NCBI GenBank assembly: GCA_035574175.1 | Contig: DATLZB010000182.1 | Coordinates: 1-10,138, forward strand | Direction: 5' to 3' | Length of the DNA: 10,138 nt | Source: DATLZB01 sp035574175 | Lineage (GTDB): Bacteria; Pseudomonadota; Alphaproteobacteria; Rhizobiales; Hyphomicrobiaceae | Part shown: one piece after another, positions 8,339 to 10,138 of the stretch | How the letters are laid out: each line of letters opens with the position of its first letter | Position numbering within the stretch: position 1 is the first letter of the stretch | Notes under the pieces: model-generated | What the model saw: only the letters and a program-made list of their open reading frames with translations | Database searches by the model: none | Told to the model about the DNA's origin: nothing | Made by a program: the position numbers and the translations under genes

Positions 8339-8644
8339 ATGCTCAAGAAGGTGACACATGCAGTGATGGCCGTGGCGCTCGCTGCCGGGCTTGCCGCATC
8401 GAGTGTTGAGCCGGCCGAAGCCGGCCGTGGCGGCCGCATCGCCGCCGGCGTGGCTGCCGGCATCATCACGCTCGGCGTGCTTGGAGCACTTTCAAGCCGT
8501 GGCCACGCCTATTACGGGCCGGTTTGCTATGAGGGCCCGCGGGAGTGCCATTGGACCGGGCGCAGCTGCTACTACAATCGCTGGGGCGAGTACGTGTGCC
8601 GCGGCGGTCGCTACCACTGCTATCGTCCGACGATCTGCGACTGA
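8339..8644 (+). CDS. Small exported protein with six cysteines, function unknown
   Basis: The product has 101 residues. The signal peptide is MLKKVTHAVMAVALAAGLAA followed by SSVEPAEA, with cleavage expected before GRGGR. A Gly/Ala-rich hydrophobic stretch follows (RIAAGVAAGIITLGVLGALS), which could insert in a membrane or act as a glycine-zipper-like helix. The C-terminal half (GHAYYGPVCYEGPRECHW to the end) holds six Cys with many Tyr, Trp, Arg and Gly, and ends YHCYRPTICD. The even number suggests up to three disulfides in the periplasm. ATG 8339 has GGGGA six bases before it; a TTG at 8333 is in frame but less likely. The Cys/aromatic tail resembles small conserved hypothetical proteins seen in Hyphomicrobiales; I know no assigned function. 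It is the last rightward gene before a strong stem-loop. Confidence 0.85.
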   Translation: MLKKVTHAVMAVALAAGLAASSVEPAEAGRGGRIAAGVAAGIITLGVLGALSSRGHAYYGPVCYEGPRECHWTGRSCYYNRWGEYVCRGGRYHCYRPTICD

Positions 8645-8698
8645 GAGCGTGCGCTCTGTGGCACGCCTGGTTTGCCGGACGGGACCTGGACCTGCAGC

Positions 8699-8736
8699 AA
8701 ATGCGCGATGCGGACCGCGCTCCGCATCGCGCATTT
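8699..8736. terminator. Long perfect stem-loop between convergent genes (bidirectional terminator)
   Basis: A 16-base arm beginning AAATGCGCGATG pairs perfectly with TCCGCATCGCGCATTT around a 6-base loop (CCGCGC). The A/T outer pairs give short U-runs in both directions (ATTTGTCTT rightward, ATTTGCTG leftward). It lies between the six-Cys gene ending at 8644 and rlmB ending at 8751 on the other strand, the expected place for a shared terminator. The U-tracts are short, so efficiency is uncertain. Confidence 0.65.
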
Positions 8737-8750
8737 GTCTTAAGGCGCTC

Positions 8751-9536
8751 TCACCGGGCGCGGCGACGTGACATCGCGGCGAGATGGAGCGCGACGGCAG
8801 CCGCGTTCGATACGTTAAGGCTGTCGAGCGGCCCAGCGGCCTCGATCCGGCACAGCCTGTCGCAACTCTCGCGCGTGAGCTGGCGCAACCCCCGGCCTTC
8901 CGCACCAAGCACAATGGCCACGGCACCCGACAGGTTTTCATCCTCGAGCCGGTCGCGCGCACTCGCCTCAAGACCGATGCAGCGAAAGCCCAAGTCCTTG
9001 ACCTCCTGCATGGCCCTGGCGAGGTTCTGCACGAGAAACACCGAGACCACTTCGAGCGCGCCCGAGGCGGATTTGGCGAGCGCGCCGGAAAGGGGCGGGC
9101 TGTGGCGGCGGGTCATGATGAGACCCGAAGCCCCAAACACCGCCGCCGAGCGCAGCACCGCCCCGACGTTATGGGGATCCGTGACGTGGTCGAGCACGAG
9201 CAGCGGTCCTTGCTTGCCCGCTTCGGTCCGCGCAAGGTCGGAAAGTTTCGCCTCCGGCAGCGGCTCGGTCTCGAGCAATGCGCCTTGATGCACCGTATCG
9301 GGTCCGAGCCGCCTGTCGAGGTCCCGGGGCAGGACCCGATCGGCACTTATCCCGCGTGCTCTGAGCGCGCCGGCGAGCCGCCGGGACGCATTGTCGGTGA
9401 GCAACAGCCTCCGGATCGGCCTGCGGGCGTTACGCAATGCGGCCTCGACGGCATGAATTCCAAAGATCAGCGTCGGGCGTTCGCTTTTGGGCGAGTGAGG
9501 CCTGGGGGCGGTGCGGTTGGCTGGCTGTTTGGCCAT
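8751..9536 (-). CDS. rlmB: SpoU/TrmH-family 23S rRNA 2'-O-methyltransferase (RlmB-like)
   Basis: RlmB transfers methyl from S-adenosylmethionine to the ribose of a guanosine in 23S rRNA (G2251 in E. coli numbering). The 261-residue product has an N-terminal substrate-binding domain (IFGIHAVEAALRN, 24-36) and a SPOUT knotted catalytic domain. The three SpoU motifs are present: DHVTDPHNVGAVLRSAAVFG (116-135, with Asn123 and Arg129), IVLGAEGRGL (208-217, Glu213) and AAGPLDSLNVSNAAAVAL (233-250). ATG 9536 (MAKQPANR) is the sensible start; an ATG at 9617 would add 27 unconserved residues. No Shine-Dalgarno element is visible before 9536, where a tandem 11-base repeat lies instead. Exact target specificity among SpoU enzymes is inferred from the domain layout and from its place next to tRNA-Tyr/tuf, a neighbourhood common in this order. 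Confidence 0.93.
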   Translation of the reverse strand: MAKQPANRTAPRPHSPKSERPTLIFGIHAVEAALRNARRPIRRLLLTDNASRRLAGALRARGISADRVLPRDLDRRLGPDTVHQGALLETEPLPEAKLSDLARTEAGKQGPLLVLDHVTDPHNVGAVLRSAAVFGASGLIMTRRHSPPLSGALAKSASGALEVVSVFLVQNLARAMQEVKDLGFRCIGLEASARDRLEDENLSGAVAIVLGAEGRGLRQLTRESCDRLCRIEAAGPLDSLNVSNAAAVALHLAAMSRRRAR

Positions 9537-9540
9537 GTGA

Positions 9541-9562
9541 TGATGTAATGATGGTGTAATGA
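9541..9562. repeat. Tandem 11-base repeat at the rlmB translation start
   Basis: TGATGTAATGA (9541-9551) is followed directly by TGGTGTAATGA (9552-9562), identical at 10 of 11 positions. The pair begins five bases upstream of the rlmB ATG and fills the space where a ribosome binding site would be expected. It is AT-rich compared with its surroundings. Confidence 0.6.
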
Positions 9563-9610
9563 CGGGTCGCTGCTGTCGGCAGGCTACGCCCCATGTTGTC
9601 GCTTTTGCCG

Positions 9611-9639
9611 TTGACATGGTAGACCCGCGCCACGATAAG
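9611..9639 (+). promoter_or_regulatory. Strong sigma70-type promoter of the tRNA-Tyr/tRNA-Gly/tuf unit
   Basis: A perfect -35 hexamer TTGACA (9611-9616) and GATAAG (9634-9639) are spaced by exactly 17 bases, the best promoter in the window. Transcription would begin near 9646, about 60 bases before the mature tRNA-Tyr 5' end. A small inverted repeat (GCAGG 9641-9645, CCTGC 9654-9658) lies at the predicted transcript start. The position before stable RNAs and tuf fits a growth-rate-controlled promoter. Confidence 0.72.
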
Positions 9640-9704
9640 AGCAGGCAGATGCCCCTGCTGGTGACGGCGGGGCGATTTTGTTTGGGCTTGCGCCGGGGCC
9701 TCCC

Positions 9705-9789
9705 GGAGGGGTGCCCGAGTGGCTAAAGGGGACGGACTGTAAATCCGTTGGCTTCGCCTACGCTGGTTCGAATCCAGCCCCCTCCACCA
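9705..9789 (+). tRNA. tRNA-Tyr (anticodon GTA)
   Basis: This is a class II tRNA. The acceptor stem GGAGGGG pairs with CCCCTCC. The anticodon stem-loop is ACGGA-CTGTAAA-TCCGT with GTA at 9739-9741, and a long variable arm is built on GGC-TTC-GCC. The T arm is GCTGG-TTCGAAT-CCAGC, the discriminator is A (9786), and CCA is encoded (9787-9789). It should be cotranscribed with the next tRNA and tuf. Confidence 0.97.
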
Positions 9790-9819
9790 CCCCGGCAGCC
9801 GGAGCCCGACGGATCGAGC

Positions 9820-9893
9820 GCGGGTGTAGCTCAATGGTAGAGCAACAGCCTTCCAAGCTGATGACGAGGGTTCGATTCCCTTCACCCGCTCCA
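9820..9893 (+). tRNA. tRNA-Gly (anticodon TCC)
   Basis: The acceptor stem GCGGGTG pairs with CACCCGC. The D arm is GCTCAATGGTAGAGC, the anticodon loop is CTTCCAA with TCC at 9852-9854, and the T arm is GAGGG-TTCGATT-CCCTT. The discriminator is T (9890) and CCA is encoded (9891-9893). It lies 30 bases after tRNA-Tyr and 110 bases before tuf, so all three probably share one transcript. Confidence 0.97.
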
Positions 9894-9906
9894 TCACGAG
9901 CCGGCT

Positions 9907-9994
9907 GCCAGGTGTCGGGTTTCGACTTGAAGAGCGCTGGACGGTCGATCCGTAACACTTGACACCTGGCTGACACCTGACACCCGTCACCTGG
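9907..9994 (+). repeat. Inverted and tandem repeats in the tRNA-Gly/tuf spacer
   Basis: The left arm GCCAGGTGTC (9907-9916) has three possible partners downstream. GACACCTGGC (9961-9970) is a perfect 10 bp, extendable to 14 with two G-U pairs. GACACCTG (9972-9979) gives 8 bp. CACCTGG (9988-9994) gives 7 bp and overlaps the tuf ribosome binding site. The first two form a tandem 11-base repeat (9960-9970, 9971-9981; 10 of 11 identical). The hairpins could guide tRNA/mRNA processing or affect tuf translation. Confidence 0.55.
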
Positions 9995-10003
9995 AGGCAT
10001 CCG

Positions 10004-10138
10004 ATGGCCAAGGCGAAATTCGAGCGGACGAAGCCGCACTGCAACGTGGGCACGATTGGGCACGTGGACCACGGCAAGACGACGCTGACGGCGGCGATGA
10101 CCAAGGTTTCGGCGGACCGGGGCTGGGGCACGACGTTT
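10004..10138 (+). CDS. tuf: Elongation factor Tu, N-terminal part
   Basis: EF-Tu is the GTPase that brings aminoacyl-tRNA to the ribosome. Only the first 45 codons are in the window; the gene continues past the right edge. They read MAKAKFERTKPHCNVGTIG, then the P-loop GHVDHGKT (19-26) and TLTAAMTK, which identify the family. A strong ribosome binding site, GGAGG (9993-9997), lies six bases before the ATG. The stretch after the P-loop (KVSADRGWGTTF) differs from the KVLAE-type sequence I would expect, but too little is visible to call this unusual. The position behind tRNA-Tyr and tRNA-Gly recalls the E. coli tufB operon, so cotranscription from 9611-9639 is likely. Confidence 0.96.
   Translation, partial: MAKAKFERTKPHCNVGTIGHVDHGKTTLTAAMTKVSADRGWGTTF

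Noticed and set aside
9537..9617. Longer start for rlmB at 9617
   Set aside because: It would add 27 unconserved residues and overlap the -35 region of the divergent tRNA promoter.
9959..9987. Perfect TTGACA at 9959-9964 as a tuf promoter
   Set aside because: The sequence 17 bases downstream is ACCCGT, with no -10 element. The hexamer is part of the CACCTG repeats.

Overview
The window looks like chromosomal housekeeping DNA from a high-GC alphaproteobacterium, most likely of the order Hyphomicrobiales (Rhizobiales). The clues are the ppiD-trpE pair diverging from tpiA, the tpiA - small exported protein - secG - pyrG run, a SecG with a long Pro/Lys tail, and the rlmB / tRNA-Tyr / tRNA-Gly / tuf arrangement. 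Genus cannot be fixed from sequence reading alone. No mobile element, CRISPR array, rRNA or prophage gene is visible.

Layout. Bases 1-4000 read leftward: a PpiD-type periplasmic folding factor (2108-4000), then trpE (517-2082) 25 bases downstream, then a partial, unrecognised frame (345 to the left edge) that sits where a trpG might have been expected. Bases 4001-4194 form a divergent intergenic region. Bases 4195-7733 read rightward: tpiA, a small exported protein of unknown function, secG and pyrG. Two further small exported proteins follow on the same strand, one Tyr/Pro-rich (7844-8155) and one with six cysteines (8339-8644). A long perfect stem-loop (8699-8736) separates them from the convergent rlmB (8751-9536, leftward). 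A strong sigma70-type promoter (9611-9639) then drives tRNA-Tyr(GTA), tRNA-Gly(TCC) and the start of tuf, which runs off the right edge.

How the genes relate. trpE supplies the first committed step of tryptophan synthesis, tpiA glycolysis/gluconeogenesis and pyrG CTP. PpiD and SecG both serve protein export: SecG is part of the translocon, and PpiD helps substrates fold as they emerge. rlmB, the tRNAs and tuf belong to translation. No complete novel system is apparent. The points most worth a second look are the non-trp frame after trpE, RNA-structure candidates in the secG, pyrG and tuf leaders, the repeats in the tuf leader that could pair in three alternative ways, and the two small exported proteins behind pyrG.
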